In this document: positions 1 to 10,356 of the stretch, piece by piece
How positions within the stretch are numbered: position 1 is the first letter of the stretch
How the letters are laid out: every line of letters begins with the position of its first letter
Assembly (NCBI RefSeq): GCF_000210295.1
Contig: NC_026744.1
Location: 3,968,001-4,032,000 of the forward strand
Length of the DNA stretch: 64,000 bases
Origin: Trypanosoma brucei gambiense DAL972
Taxonomy: Eukaryota > Euglenozoa > Kinetoplastea > Trypanosomatida > Trypanosomatidae
Reading direction: 5' to 3'
Notes under the pieces: model-generated
Database searches by the model: none
Seen by the model: the letters and a program-made list of their open reading frames with translations, nothing else
What the model was told of the DNA's origin: nothing
Made by a program: the position numbers and the translations under genes

Positions 1-242
1 AGTTGTACAAGGGAGAAAAATACAGTGTGCATCGTCACACACAGTAAAAATAATATAGGCAAAAGCAACGGTAGAAGTTATCAAGACACCTTATGCGACC
101 ACATGGGAAGCAGTAAAAATAATAAATGAATATTATTCACATATGGGAAATATCTATCTATGGCATTCAGCAGATCCGTCACACACCAGAAAACCTTCAT
201 GTCGTATCGGCACATGGCAACCCCACCATACTGCCATCGCAA

Positions 243-1094
243 TTACCCAATTGTTGAATGTGAAGGGTTTGCTTTCACGGTGGAAATACCTTTTCTCCAC
301 GGCACGTTCACTCTACTACGGTAACGTTCTCTACGAAGGTAATCTCCGGTTAGATCCACTGGTTTTGTCGGATTTAAGCAAATGTCTTCGAGAGCCGAGT
401 CGGATCCAAAACCGTCCAAAACAGGCTGAGTTGGTGACTCTGCCGCAGATCCCGCTGGGAGCGTTTCATTGATTTTACTTAGTTGCTCCTTGTGAACAAC
501 AAGAAGTGGGCACGGACTCGTGTACAAGTTCCGCCACGCGTTTGGTACATCAACAGACTGTGTTGATGTCACGAAGTAGTTCAGCATACCTTTGGGAGCA
601 TACTGCGGGCTACCAACGCACCACTGTGCATTATTTTCCGTCAAGGGTGGGACAGCGTGCTTAACATAGGGAGGATTTTGAGGTGCCTCCGTGGTCAATG
701 TGCCCGCTGCAATTGGTTGAATATTTCTCTCGTAATCCTCCACCTGACGGAAAAACACAGTCCAGTCCTCTTCTTCACTGGACCACATGATATGCACAAC
801 ACAGAGACGAGCCGCTCCCGCGTCCGTGGACCTCACCTCTACCATCCGCGCACCGACACGACGAGTAATGCCACCAATCTCAACAGCATCACTGCTTCCG
901 ATGATAGTTTCTTCATGAAGAGCTACAATGTAAAGGTGCTCTGTCTCAGGCGAACTGCGTATAACCATTTCAGTAGGCGTACTGTTCACTCGACAACGGG
1001 CGCCCCGTCTACAAAACCGTACCTCTATGCATCGCTCCGTTGTTGCATCGTCTACCCAATCACAACCAAGCACTTCGACACGGAAACGAAGCAT
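243..1094 (-). CDS. Conserved-looking hypothetical protein, 283 aa
   Basis: An ATG-initiated frame of 283 codons, the last gene of the minus-strand array in this window. I do not recognise the family. Residues 1-105 look like a compact beta-rich domain with alternating hydrophobic stretches. They could be a divergent C2-like or Ig-like sandwich, but no ligand residues can be named. The remainder is proline- and serine-rich and ends in a basic segment. There is no signal peptide, membrane segment or coiled coil. The composition is balanced and no longer than usual for a trypanosomatid gene, so I think it is real. Function is unknown. Confidence 0.7.
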   Translation of the reverse strand: MLRFRVEVLGCDWVDDATTERCIEVRFCRRGARCRVNSTPTEMVIRSSPETEHLYIVALHEETIIGSSDAVEIGGITRRVGARMVEVRSTDAGAARLCVVHIMWSSEEEDWTVFFRQVEDYERNIQPIAAGTLTTEAPQNPPYVKHAVPPLTENNAQWCVGSPQYAPKGMLNYFVTSTQSVDVPNAWRNLYTSPCPLLVVHKEQLSKINETLPAGSAAESPTQPVLDGFGSDSALEDICLNPTKPVDLTGDYLRRERYRSRVNVPWRKGISTVKANPSHSTIG

Positions 1095-1258
1095 TTTATA
1101 ACTGGAAAAAAAAATATGCGGAAGGGGAAAAAAGAATAGAATTGTTGAAGGAAGCCCACTGTGAATAGGTGCAACTCACGTCCACAGGCAAAAGCAAAAA
1201 AGAACTTTGGCACCAAAATGGGTGAGTACAAACGTGCATGCCGGTCAGCGACTCACCA

Positions 1259-2478
1259 TTACCAGGCATCGACGGAACCGGCAATCGTTGCAATCTGCAA
1301 ACTGTGATGCCAGTCGTTAGGGGTACAATGGTAACATAATTCCTGCTCATTCCCTTGTGGTGCTGTGGAGAATGTCATAATGAAGAGACGCCCGCTTGAA
1401 TTCTTCTCCAATAAAAATGAGGTGTGGGGATTACAAAAGGAACAGTAGCGGTAGCACCCCATACTCCAAGACCTTTTCTGCTGGTAAGACAAATTGTCCA
1501 ACACCCACCAAACTCCATAAGTTGAGGTCATGGAGGAGCAAAAAACCTTCAAAAAAAAACCTCACATCCTGGATCTGGTGTAGGCGAGTTGGTAATACGG
1601 TGAACTTACGGGACTACAAATAGGGCAGAAAAACGTGTCAATGGGAAGTGCGCTACATGCACAAACAGATTCCTCACCGATGGGTATTGAACGCCTTTGA
1701 ACCGCTACTACATTTGAAAACTCCACAAGATCAATAGTAACTGGACAATATGCATGGTTAGGAGGTTGAGGAAGTGTCGCCCACGGGGAAGCACACTCAA
1801 AGGCACAAGGTTTGAGACCGGAGGACGCAAGTGGTTCCCCTCCATGTCCAATTTTGTAGCAGAGTCTGCCAAAAATACTGAGCACATTGTACTCCAAAGG
1901 TTCCGATAAAATAAAGTCACAACTTACACAAAGTGATCTGTGTGCCGTTCGTCAAGGGTAAACAGTTCTCTTCATTTTCGGTGCTGCACATGCCGTTGGT
2001 GAAAAGCCGTCAGAAAACAAAAGAAGGGAAATTTGCCTCCACACAAAGAATCTTTCTCCACTCACATGGAACTCAAATCACTTTCTGGACTACGGTTGAT
2101 CCATAAAGACGTTAACTGCGGAGCCACAGTGCACTACTTTGGATACACACTGCATGGTTACCATTTATCAACTGAAAAGTCTTCCTTTAGAAGAATAACT
2201 TCAGAAAAAAAAGTGAAATTAAGCGATAGGATGGCGGAAGGTGAAAATACCGTAGGATCAGCTGTCAACAAAGACGCCACCTACTACACTATGCTCATAC
2301 TGGTGGAAATTTCATCTACTTGTGAGGTAAAGAGACGCATTGAAGTAATACATCGATGTACAAGTTTGACAAAAAACTCAAAATACATCCGCTCCCCGCT
2401 TGCACTTTTCCTCTTCGTTATCGGTTCCCTAAAAAGCGGTAAGCGTTGGATTGTTTTTGAAATACAACGAAGACACAC
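1259..2478 (-). pseudogene. Possible decayed Cys-rich gene, in pieces
   Basis: Between the 283-aa gene and the large repeat gene lie three minus-strand fragments with protein-like composition: 2284-2478, 1562-1897 and 1259-1552. The middle fragment has Cys pairs (CAC, CPIC) and stops. Ten bases further on, next to a T-rich run, the last fragment opens in another frame with more Cys pairs (CSFC, CYHC). This would fit a Cys-rich, perhaps zinc-binding, protein broken by frameshifts. I cannot name the family. It could also be ordinary spacer with chance open frames. Confidence 0.3.
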
Positions 2479-2931
2479 ACCATTTCCTTTGTTTCCTATA
2501 ACTCATTATTTACATGTGCCAACTGCAGCAATCGGTTACAAAAATTCACTTGGTTAAGCTATACATAGTAGCTCGTAACATACAAAAAACATCAAAATGG
2601 TCCAATTGGACGACTAACTACGACACACAAACGTGCTCTCCTTCAACCATATCAAAATGAAAACCCAGCGAATAAACATTCAGCAGCATCCCATGCTTGT
2701 CCAACGTCATAGTTTTGTGAGGTACACTAAAAAGAAAATCGTAGAAATTACACATCAGAATATATTTCGCTTTGTCCTTTCAATGAAACGAATGAACCCA
2801 GAACGTCGCACATCAGCATATGCAGCTGAATGGGACAAGAACGCCTTATCACAGAAAAGTCACAGATAAAGTCACATAGCATATAATGAGTAATTCTCAC
2901 ATGCTTCCTACTTCCTCAACAATATTCCTTC

Positions 2932-5748
2932 TTACGCATCACCCTCACCAGTTGGTTGTTCGGTGGCATCTTCGGCCTCCTCAGCTGGTTGTTCAGTGGC
3001 ATCTTCAGCCTGTTCAGCTGGTTGTTCAGTGGCATCTTCACTTGCAGGCTTCTTTGGAGAAGACCCAGTTGATGCCTCCTTGGGAATATCAGCCTCATCA
3101 AGTTCTTCATGTTCATCTGTTTGCTCAGCTGCAGTTTCCTGAACAACCTCCTCAGCTGGTTGTTCAGTGGCATCTTCACTTGCAGGCTTCTTTGGAGAAG
3201 ACCCAGTTGATGCCTCCTTGGGAATATCAGCCTCATCAAGTTCTTCATGTTCATCTGTTTGCTCAGCTGCAGTTTCCTGAGCAACCTCCTCAGCTGGTTG
3301 TTCAGTGGCATCTTCACTTGCAGGCTTCTTTGGAGAAGACCCAGTTGATGCCTCCTTGGGAATATCAGCCTCATCAAGTTCTTCATGTTCATCTGTTTGC
3401 TCAGCTGCAGTTTCTTGAGCAACCTCCTCAGCTGGTTGTTCAGTGGCATCTTCAACACCTTCAGCAGCAACTTGTTCGCCGGCATCCTCAGCCTGTTCAG
3501 CTGGTTGTTCAGTGGCATCTTCAACACCTTCAGCAGCAACTTGTTCGCCGGCATCTTCACTTGCAGGCTTCTTTGGAGAAGACCCAGTTGATGCCTCCTT
3601 GGGAATATCAGCCTCATCAAGTTCTTCATGCTCATCTGTTTGCTCAGCTGCAGTTTCTTGAGCAACCTTCTCAGCTGGTTGTTCAGTGGCATCTTCAGCC
3701 TGTTCAGCTGGTTGTTCAGTGGCATCTTCAGCTTGTTCTCCTGGTTGTTCAGTGGCATCTTCAGCCTGTTCAGCTGATTGTTCAGTGGCATCTTCAACAC
3801 CTTCAGCAGCAACTTGTTCGCCGGCATCCTCAGCCTGCTCAGCTGGTTGCTCAGTGGCATCTTCAGCCTGTTCAGCTGGTTGTTCAGTGGCATCTTCAGC
3901 CTGTTCAGCTGGTTGTTCAGTGGCATCTTCAGCCTGTTCAGCTGATTGTTCAGTGGCATCTTCAACACCTTCAGCAGCAACTTGTTCGCCGGCATCCTCA
4001 GCCTGCTCAGCTGATTGCTCAGTGGCATCTTCAACACCTTCAGCAGCAACTTGTTCGCCGGCATCTTCACTTGCAGGCTTCTTTGGAGAAGACCCAGTTG
4101 ATGCCTCCTTGGGAATATCAGCCTCATCAAGTTCTTCATGCTCATCTGGTTGTTCAGTGGCATCCTCAGCCTGTTCAGCTGATTGCTCAGTGGCATCTTC
4201 AACACCTTCAGCAGCAACTTGTTCGCCGGTATCCTCAGCCTGCTCAGCTGATTGCTCAGAGGCATCTTCAACACCTTCAGCAACAACTTGTTCGCCGGCA
4301 TCTTCACTTGCAGGCTTCTTTGGAGAAGACCCAGTTGATGCCTCCTTGGGAATATCAGCCTCATCAAGTTCTTCATGCTCATCTGGTTGTTCAGTGGCAT
4401 CCTCAGCCTGTTCAGCTGATTGCTCAGTGGCATCTTCAACACCTTCAGCAGCAACTTGTTCGCCGGCATCTTCACTTGCAGGCTTCTTTGGAGAAGACCC
4501 AGTTGATGCCTCCTTGGGAATATCAGCCTCATCAAGTTCTTCATGCTCATCTGGTTGTTCAGTGGCATCCTCAGCCTGTTCAGCTGATTGCTCAGTGGCA
4601 TCTTCAACACCTTCAGCAGCAACTTGTCCGCCGGCATCTTCACTTGCAGGCTTCTTTGGAGAAGACCCAGTTGATGCCTCCTTGGGAATATCAGCCTCAT
4701 CAAGCTCCTCGTGCTCTTCAACCTCCTGTCTAGGTGTCACCGATCGTGACGACTCAGCCGACGACTCATGAACAGGCGGGTACTTGTTGGCCTCTCTTGC
4801 TTTAGCCTCCGCAGCCTCCCTTATCTTTTCTGGTAAGCACGTTAACATGCGCATCAGTGGAGTGCAGCTGGTTCCATGCCACGCTATCGTCGCGGTAAGC
4901 TTACCATATGGTCCATATGATTCTCGTGTACACTCGAGAGTCTTCTCCCAAAGCTCCTTTTGCTCTTCCTCCTCAATGAAATACCGTTCTGCTGTCTCGC
5001 ACCGACTCGTTGAATACAACCGTACGCCGTACATATCAAATAACCAGCGGAGCATACATTTCCATTCCTCCAGCTCCTCCGCCTCAACGACAGCACGGGA
5101 GTCTAGGTGCTCTTCCTCGAAAGTTTTTTCTTTAACAGGGCCTTTGGTACGTTCAACGCACTGACGGCGGAAGAACTCAGGTGGAGCGTAGCGAAAGACG
5201 CCACGTCGGATGACGACACGCTGGTCTGCCTCAGTTTGCTGCATGCGTTCACGGACCTCATTCTCATGATCAACGAGTTGACGTAGACACACCAGCAAAA
5301 ACCACGAATGCGAACATTCCTTTTCAACTTTCTCACGGAGGCGATGCTCCACACCACTGAGCCACGTTCGCAACTCTTCTTCCTCCTTTAACAGCGTGAA
5401 GTACTTCGCCCGTGGAAAGGCACGGATGAGTGGCTGCTGCCGCACCAATGGATTTTGTTGACGCTGCCTTATCAACTCTAGGTTGGTTTGCCTCATGCCC
5501 AGCGTAATTAAACGTGTGAGACTCGGCTCGAATTTTAGAGTCGGGTTACGCTCGATTTCTTTCCTCTCGGCAATCATCACACCTCGTTCATGCATAAGAT
5601 CAGCGAGTGCGTGGCTTAACTGTTCTTCAATAGCCTTTCGCTCCCCTGTCTCCTCACGGCACAAACGCAGCAGTAACTCATGGTGAGTTGGAACGCGTGA
5701 AACAAGAGAGTTATAGTAATCGGCAAAGTTCTTGTGGACAACGGCCAT
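2932..5748 (-). CDS. Large acidic mosaic-repeat protein, 938 aa
   Basis: ATG-initiated. Residues 1-340 form a non-repetitive, charged, largely helical domain (rich in E, R, L, with conserved-looking Trp and Cys). I do not recognise it. From about residue 345 to the end the protein is made only of repeats. A module containing ELDEADIPKEASTGSSPKKP occurs eight times. It is separated by variable numbers of short units of the types GEQVAAEGVEDATEQ, ATEQPAEQAED and QETAAEQTD. The tail is very acidic and Glu/Ala/Gln-rich, with SPKK motifs that could be phosphorylated. No signal peptide or membrane segment is present. Such tails are common in trypanosomatid cytoskeletal and antigenic proteins, but that is only an analogy. 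Copy number probably varies between strains. Confidence 0.85.
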   Translation of the reverse strand: MAVVHKNFADYYNSLVSRVPTHHELLLRLCREETGERKAIEEQLSHALADLMHERGVMIAERKEIERNPTLKFEPSLTRLITLGMRQTNLELIRQRQQNPLVRQQPLIRAFPRAKYFTLLKEEEELRTWLSGVEHRLREKVEKECSHSWFLLVCLRQLVDHENEVRERMQQTEADQRVVIRRGVFRYAPPEFFRRQCVERTKGPVKEKTFEEEHLDSRAVVEAEELEEWKCMLRWLFDMYGVRLYSTSRCETAERYFIEEEEQKELWEKTLECTRESYGPYGKLTATIAWHGTSCTPLMRMLTCLPEKIREAAEAKAREANKYPPVHESSAESSRSVTPRQEVEEHEELDEADIPKEASTGSSPKKPASEDAGGQVAAEGVEDATEQSAEQAEDATEQPDEHEELDEADIPKEASTGSSPKKPASEDAGEQVAAEGVEDATEQSAEQAEDATEQPDEHEELDEADIPKEASTGSSPKKPASEDAGEQVVAEGVEDASEQSAEQAEDTGEQVAAEGVEDATEQSAEQAEDATEQPDEHEELDEADIPKEASTGSSPKKPASEDAGEQVAAEGVEDATEQSAEQAEDAGEQVAAEGVEDATEQSAEQAEDATEQPAEQAEDATEQPAEQAEDATEQPAEQAEDAGEQVAAEGVEDATEQSAEQAEDATEQPGEQAEDATEQPAEQAEDATEQPAEKVAQETAAEQTDEHEELDEADIPKEASTGSSPKKPASEDAGEQVAAEGVEDATEQPAEQAEDAGEQVAAEGVEDATEQPAEEVAQETAAEQTDEHEELDEADIPKEASTGSSPKKPASEDATEQPAEEVAQETAAEQTDEHEELDEADIPKEASTGSSPKKPASEDATEQPAEEVVQETAAEQTDEHEELDEADIPKEASTGSSPKKPASEDATEQPAEQAEDATEQPAEEAEDATEQPTGEGDA
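2950..4715 (-). repeat. In-frame coding tandem/mosaic repeat
   Basis: About 1.75 kb of nearly identical DNA units, all multiples of three bases, encoding the C-terminal two thirds of the acidic protein. The long module (core ELDEADIPKEAS) recurs eight times, near 3100, 3230, 3375, 3615, 4125, 4365, 4535 and 4695. Short 33-base-type units such as the one encoding ATEQPAEQAED fill the gaps. Near-identity at synonymous sites suggests recent homogenisation. Because units keep frame, long stop-free frames also appear on the other strand; these are by-products. Confidence 0.9.
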
Positions 5749-7123
5749 GTCTCCGCTTTACTTGATGTAATACCGAATAATAAAAAAACTGCAGTGGGTA
5801 AGTAGAGAAGTGGTAGTCCGACAACGCCCTTTTTTTTTCTCCCTCTTTCTTTGGTTTCCTCAAGAATAAGTGTTCTTCGTGAGCGGCCCCCAACCCGTAT
5901 TGCCACGTGCGTGGTATATGATCAATGCTTGTTTTTGCTTCGCCACTCTCTTCCTTTTTTTGAATGTTACTCTTTAGTCAATACAATAAGAAGATTTTAA
6001 AAATTTTTTCTGTCTCTGCTCTCTTTACACTCCTGGAAATAAAGTGTGTTTGAAGCAAGGGAGTCAACCGCAAGGCAGAATTATTGTTAACAAGTTACAG
6101 CATGCAGAATAAGTTTGGTGCAGCAGAGACGCGGATATAAAAATTAAGACGAGTTATTGTAAATGAAAACAGAAGTAAATTGGTAAGGAGAAAAACAGTT
6201 GGCGTGAGCCTCCTTCGGGCAGCGGGGACGGTACAAAATATACAAGTAAATCATGAACGTTTGCACGAAAGGGAGAAGAAGCCATGCCACACGCACGCCT
6301 TTAACTTATTTTCACTCTTTCGCTGTTTCCCTTTCTTCCTTGCATGTTGAGAAAACATTCCCAGAAACTCGCTAGTTTTCATAAACTACAAATATATAAA
6401 CAAACAAACATATATATATATTGTGTGTGTGTGTGTTACGTGTGCTTGCTCTCGACAAAATAAGACAAATCATTGTGTATCACTTTACACGTACGTATGT
6501 GCCTTAAACCCTCTCCCCACACCTCAAGGCACCGCAGCAAAATGCCGCAGAAGGTCAGGGAGGTAAGCGCATTTAAAAGGTAAATGGGACAAGCAACATC
6601 CTGCTCCAGTCGCAAAAAGATAGAAGTTTGACAATTAATACAGAACAAACGAAAACAAAACCAAGGTATAAAAAATGGATCCCAACACTTCCGAAATAAA
6701 CTCCTTTTACCGTTCAGCCGCTGTGCTCTGCAGAACATTGACGACCAAACCGTTACTGTGGTGAACAGTACTTCGACCTCCACCCCTTCTCTAAATGAAC
6801 TTACCAGTCTGTGAAGAACCCGCACGCACAACGCGGGGGGAGGGAGGGGGAGGGGGAAATGCCCCTTCCCTTTGTTTATGTGTCCCTCATGTGGATCACA
6901 AAGAAACAAAAAAGAAAGAGGGACGATTGGGGTACATACGTCTCCTGCCTTTATCAATATGCACCTAGTCGGAATCGTCTACAACTCATACACATTTCCG
7001 ATACCTCCATTATGCGCCATTATGCGTCCCTATGCAGCATGCACGCACCCCCTCCGAATGCGGCTCACTGCATGCACTCGCGCATCCGACAGTAGTGGCG
7101 CACACTCAATTTAAATTCTCTCA
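5749..7123. other. Spacer, 1.4 kb, with a TA/TG microsatellite
   Basis: No supported gene. The part next to 5748 carries the purine-rich plus-strand signature (pyrimidine-rich on the coding strand) of a splice acceptor for the repeat protein. A (TA)n(TG)n run lies at about 6410-6436. A 173-codon minus-strand frame at 6436-6957 is Phe/Leu/Cys-rich and looks like chance. Confidence 0.7.
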
Positions 7124-8845
7124 TTAATTAAGGGGGTTTAAATGTCGCATACACCGCGGTTGCGCAGCGAAGCTAAGACTAGAGAGACGAAAGTTAAGTG
7201 GGTCCAGCGACAATTGCTCGACGTCCCAACCAACCGCTTGAAGAGACTTCCTCAATTCGCGTCCTCGCTTCAACCAAAGCGACTGTTCCCCGTTGCAGGA
7301 ACGAAGGAAACGACGAAGTTCCGCTAAATCATCGGCATGTTGTAGCAGTGCAGTGTACGCAAGAAGGTACGCAGTCAGCAGATGCAATGAATCGCACTCC
7401 TGATGGACGAAAAGCACCAACCGCTTGCCCAACACTTCGGATGTAGGAACATTTTTCTTCTTTGAGCAAAACCACTTACTGATTCGCTGTGTCAGCTGTG
7501 GTTTTTCCCATCGATGCCAGCGGTCCAGAAGTGATAGGGGGGCAGAAGGCTCCCAAAGGGCAAAAAGAAACATTTCTGAGGAACACAAGTACACAACATC
7601 TTCATCGAGAGAAGAGTACCGAATGCGGATCTTTCCGATTGGTGGATTTACGTAGAGAAGCCCTATGCGGTCGTTACCATCGGATCTCCCTCTGTCTATC
7701 ATCCGGAGTCCAATGGCATCACTTACCTCCCGTGGCGATAATACACGTCCCCTCTGGTGACCCTCCTCTCGCATGTAGAAACGAAGGATCACGGAGAGGG
7801 TAGTTTCATTCAATATGCGAAAGGCTATATTACACATGGACAAATGAGAAATCGCTAAATTTGCACCACAGCACATAAGCACCGTAGCAAGTTGGGCCGT
7901 CACCGATGGTACTAAAGATGTGTATGCAATTCCCAGTGCCGTTGAGACGGTGTAGATAACCATTCCAAAAGAGTTGAACTTCTTCGTGAGTTCCGCCAGG
8001 TTGTTACTGATGGCGAAGTGTTGCAGAGCGGAGGCTCTCGTCACCAAAAACATAAGCGACGCCGACTGCCGCACACACGAGGTTAGGATTGCGGCTGCAA
8101 GCAGATGATTTGGTACTGTTGTCGGAATAATCATCTCAGCTATGACGGAGAGATTGTGCAGCGCTACAGAAAAAACAAACCAAAACTTCGGCCTGTTTTC
8201 GTACGATATGACGCGATTTGCCAAATACGCAGCGGCTAGGGCGGGGGCAAGATCTTTCAGCATCCATAGTTGTGGTGAAGATGCAAGTAAAAATCCATTA
8301 AGAATCGACTGATATCCAATTGATGAAGCAAAACTCGATACAAAGCTGCTACACAGGGAAAGAAGAAAATACCGTCTAAACCCCTCTCCACACGAATCAG
8401 GATACCCTGCAGGCATCCCAAATAAGTGCAAACGCTGCAAAAGCGACTCATTGCGCCGTGATGCAAGCCTAACTTCGAGAGGATGTGCGACCACAGTCTC
8501 CCACGAATAATTTACGTTACATTGCGAAAAACCAAGCTCGGATGGCGTGAGTGAAACCTCCCTTTTCTGTTTGTTGGAGTGGTTATACGAAGTGACTACA
8601 GAAGCATGAGATGAGTATCCCCCTTTGGTACCATCCCTAGGGGAAATAACAATCCGTTGTGACTGCGGTTCACACGGAAATGAAGTGTCAGTTACGCAAG
8701 AGGCCACTGCTCGACTCCTGTTACTGCGTATACCCCCATTCAGCGGCGCCATATGACGTATCCGCAACAATGTTGGGGCCACATAATGGTTAGACGCGTG
8801 ACGGCGCACCGTCCCACACAGACTGCAGGCAACCAAACGCATCAT
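7124..8845 (-). CDS. DUF647 / RUS (ROOT UV-B SENSITIVE) family protein, 573 aa
   Basis: Residues 128-400 match the DUF647/RUS family. The family signature GMPAGYPDS occurs at residues 143-151. It is followed by WMLKDLAPALAAA and by FWFVFSVALHNLSVIAEMI, which correspond to the conserved RUS membrane-associated core. Family members are poorly understood; plant RUS1/RUS2 act in plastids and auxin/vitamin B6 responses, and animal members are uncharacterised. The open frame extends 29 codons upstream from a GTG, but a pyrimidine tract plus AG sits five bases before the ATG at 8845, so I start there. The N-terminus (MMRLVACSLCGTVRRHAS) is then basic and amphipathic like a mitochondrial presequence. 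Several hydrophobic segments lie in the core. Confidence 0.8.
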   Translation of the reverse strand: MMRLVACSLCGTVRRHASNHYVAPTLLRIRHMAPLNGGIRSNRSRAVASCVTDTSFPCEPQSQRIVISPRDGTKGGYSSHASVVTSYNHSNKQKREVSLTPSELGFSQCNVNYSWETVVAHPLEVRLASRRNESLLQRLHLFGMPAGYPDSCGEGFRRYFLLSLCSSFVSSFASSIGYQSILNGFLLASSPQLWMLKDLAPALAAAYLANRVISYENRPKFWFVFSVALHNLSVIAEMIIPTTVPNHLLAAAILTSCVRQSASLMFLVTRASALQHFAISNNLAELTKKFNSFGMVIYTVSTALGIAYTSLVPSVTAQLATVLMCCGANLAISHLSMCNIAFRILNETTLSVILRFYMREEGHQRGRVLSPREVSDAIGLRMIDRGRSDGNDRIGLLYVNPPIGKIRIRYSSLDEDVVYLCSSEMFLFALWEPSAPLSLLDRWHRWEKPQLTQRISKWFCSKKKNVPTSEVLGKRLVLFVHQECDSLHLLTAYLLAYTALLQHADDLAELRRFLRSCNGEQSLWLKRGRELRKSLQAVGWDVEQLSLDPLNFRLSSLSFAAQPRCMRHLNPLN

Positions 8846-8850
8846 TAAAC

Positions 8851-8881
8851 CTGTGAGTGTAAGCGCACAAGGAAAAAAAAG
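8851..8881 (-). promoter_or_regulatory. Probable spliced-leader acceptor for the RUS-family gene
   Basis: On the coding strand a run of T and C (plus strand 8870-8881) is followed by the first AG at 8852-8851, only five bases before the ATG pair at 8845/8842. This decides the start and removes the 29 upstream codons. Confidence 0.65.
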
Positions 8882-9502
8882 TGTGTATGCGTGTACACTG
8901 TGACGATACATGAGGGAGCAGTGTGTCTCCACGTAAAATACATAATAGTATTACGTTTGACAAATGAACAGGAGGGAAAAAATAATGAGAAAGGCAGGCG
9001 AAGACATATGGCGTCGTAACCTTCCCTCCAAAAACCGAAACTCGCATCTTCTAATCACTACATCTGAACCCGCAACAACTCAGCCCGGACAAAATGTATC
9101 TTAAAAGCCTCCCTCCCTCCTTTTGTCCCCTATTTGCATGTATCATCGTTCCGTTACTTCTTTTCTTCCTTCGGAGGTCATTCATCATAAAAATGTGTCC
9201 CAACCTGTTTAAGTAACAAGTTCACGTTATTTTTATGTTTCTCCCCTTCCCCTCCCTCCGTCGCACACCAAGGTTTCTTCACACGAACATTCATGCTCAT
9301 GTGAAAATACAATAACATCCTCCCCCAACAAAAAAAAAAAAACAAAAAATACACCGCAGCAGCCACTAAAACAGTTGTATACATGTGTGCATGGCACACC
9401 ATTGTACCTGCAATTGAAAGGGAAAAGGAGTAAGCTCATGAACGCGTCCGATTGAGGCCTTTAAGTGGGAAACGGAACGGTCCCCGTTTTCGTTCTGCAA
9501 CT

Positions 9503-9910
9503 CTAATTAAAACAGCACAAACTGTCGCGGGTGTCATTGGTCGTGGCAAACACAACAAAAATAAAAAAAACAGAACAAAAAAACCGTTCGGACTCCAGAC
9601 AAAAAAAAAATGACAGTAGTATTGAATAGAGTGAAGATACCCTTGTGGTTCCCTCTCCTATCTTTGACATAGCCGTCATGCCGAACGCAGTGGCGTTACA
9701 TTTGTCAAACTGAACGGATTGTTTGGGATCAATAAACCGAATCAAAAATAACAGTAAGAAACTAATCGAGGTAAGCACAGAGCAGGAATACATCGGTGCG
9801 GGTGAGGTAAGTAAAGGCCCTGAATGCGGCACGAGAAACGAAAAAGAAAAAGCCCAGCAGCAGCACTGCACAAAAAGCAACTGCCATAGACGAATTGGAG
9901 CATAACGCAT
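9503..9910 (-). CDS. Doubtful small membrane protein, 135 aa
   Basis: A 135-codon frame beginning at ATG 9910. It would encode a signal-like hydrophobic N-terminus (LWQLLFVQCCCWAFSFSFLV) and two or three further hydrophobic stretches, with a short polar part near residues 65-95. The polar part (PKQSVQFDKCNATAFGMTAM) looks more protein-like than translated spacer. The Phe-rich end, by contrast, looks like translated T-runs. No family is recognised. It may be a real small membrane protein or a chance frame. Confidence 0.25.
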   Translation of the reverse strand: MRYAPIRLWQLLFVQCCCWAFSFSFLVPHSGPLLTSPAPMYSCSVLTSISFLLLFLIRFIDPKQSVQFDKCNATAFGMTAMSKIGEGTTRVSSLYSILLSFFFCLESERFFCSVFFIFVVFATTNDTRDSLCCFN

Positions 9911-10356
9911 ATTGCAAAAATTGTACAACGAAAATCATATAACAGAGAAAGAAAAAAAAACATCGAACACACATCATTCCCACCAAACCAAACTATTCTT
10001 TACACAGTTTTCTACCTTCCTACCCCGCCAGATTTTATTCTACTCTACATTTTGTGTTATTTGAACTCTCTCTCTCTCTCTCAAACACTCTTTTTCCTTT
10101 TTATTCTTTCGTCTATCCATCAAATTTTCGTTTGTGATTCCGTATTTATGTATATTCCGCACAGACTTTTCCTATATTCTCCTTTTTCCCCTTTGTATTT
10201 TTTTCCTCACTCCTCTCCTCCTACACCAACACAACTTCCCCGTACCTCCCCGTCCTTGTCCCCCGTATGATCAAGTGCACAAACCCCTTCCGACCCGCCC
10301 CCCGAAAAAAAAAAAGACAAAAAAAAAGGATAGCATAAGTAATTCACTGCGGGGCG

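Larger units (their letters stand above)
8846..10356. other. Spacer, 1.5 kb, low complexity
   Basis: AT-rich sequence with homopolymer runs and a (CT)n run near 10068-10082. Apart from the doubtful small frame at 9503-9910 I see no gene here. Confidence 0.6.

Noticed and set aside
2033..2557. 174-codon plus-strand frame
   Set aside because: Opposite to every supported gene, no recognisable domain, and composition like translated spacer.
2886..4733. 615-codon plus-strand frame and other long antisense frames over the repeat
   Set aside because: They exist because the repeat units are multiples of three. The minus frame has a non-repeat N-terminal domain, an ATG and the direction of all other genes.
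6436..6957. 173-codon minus-strand frame
   Set aside because: No recognisable pattern, begins and ends in simple repeat, and composition is unlike the neighbouring genes.
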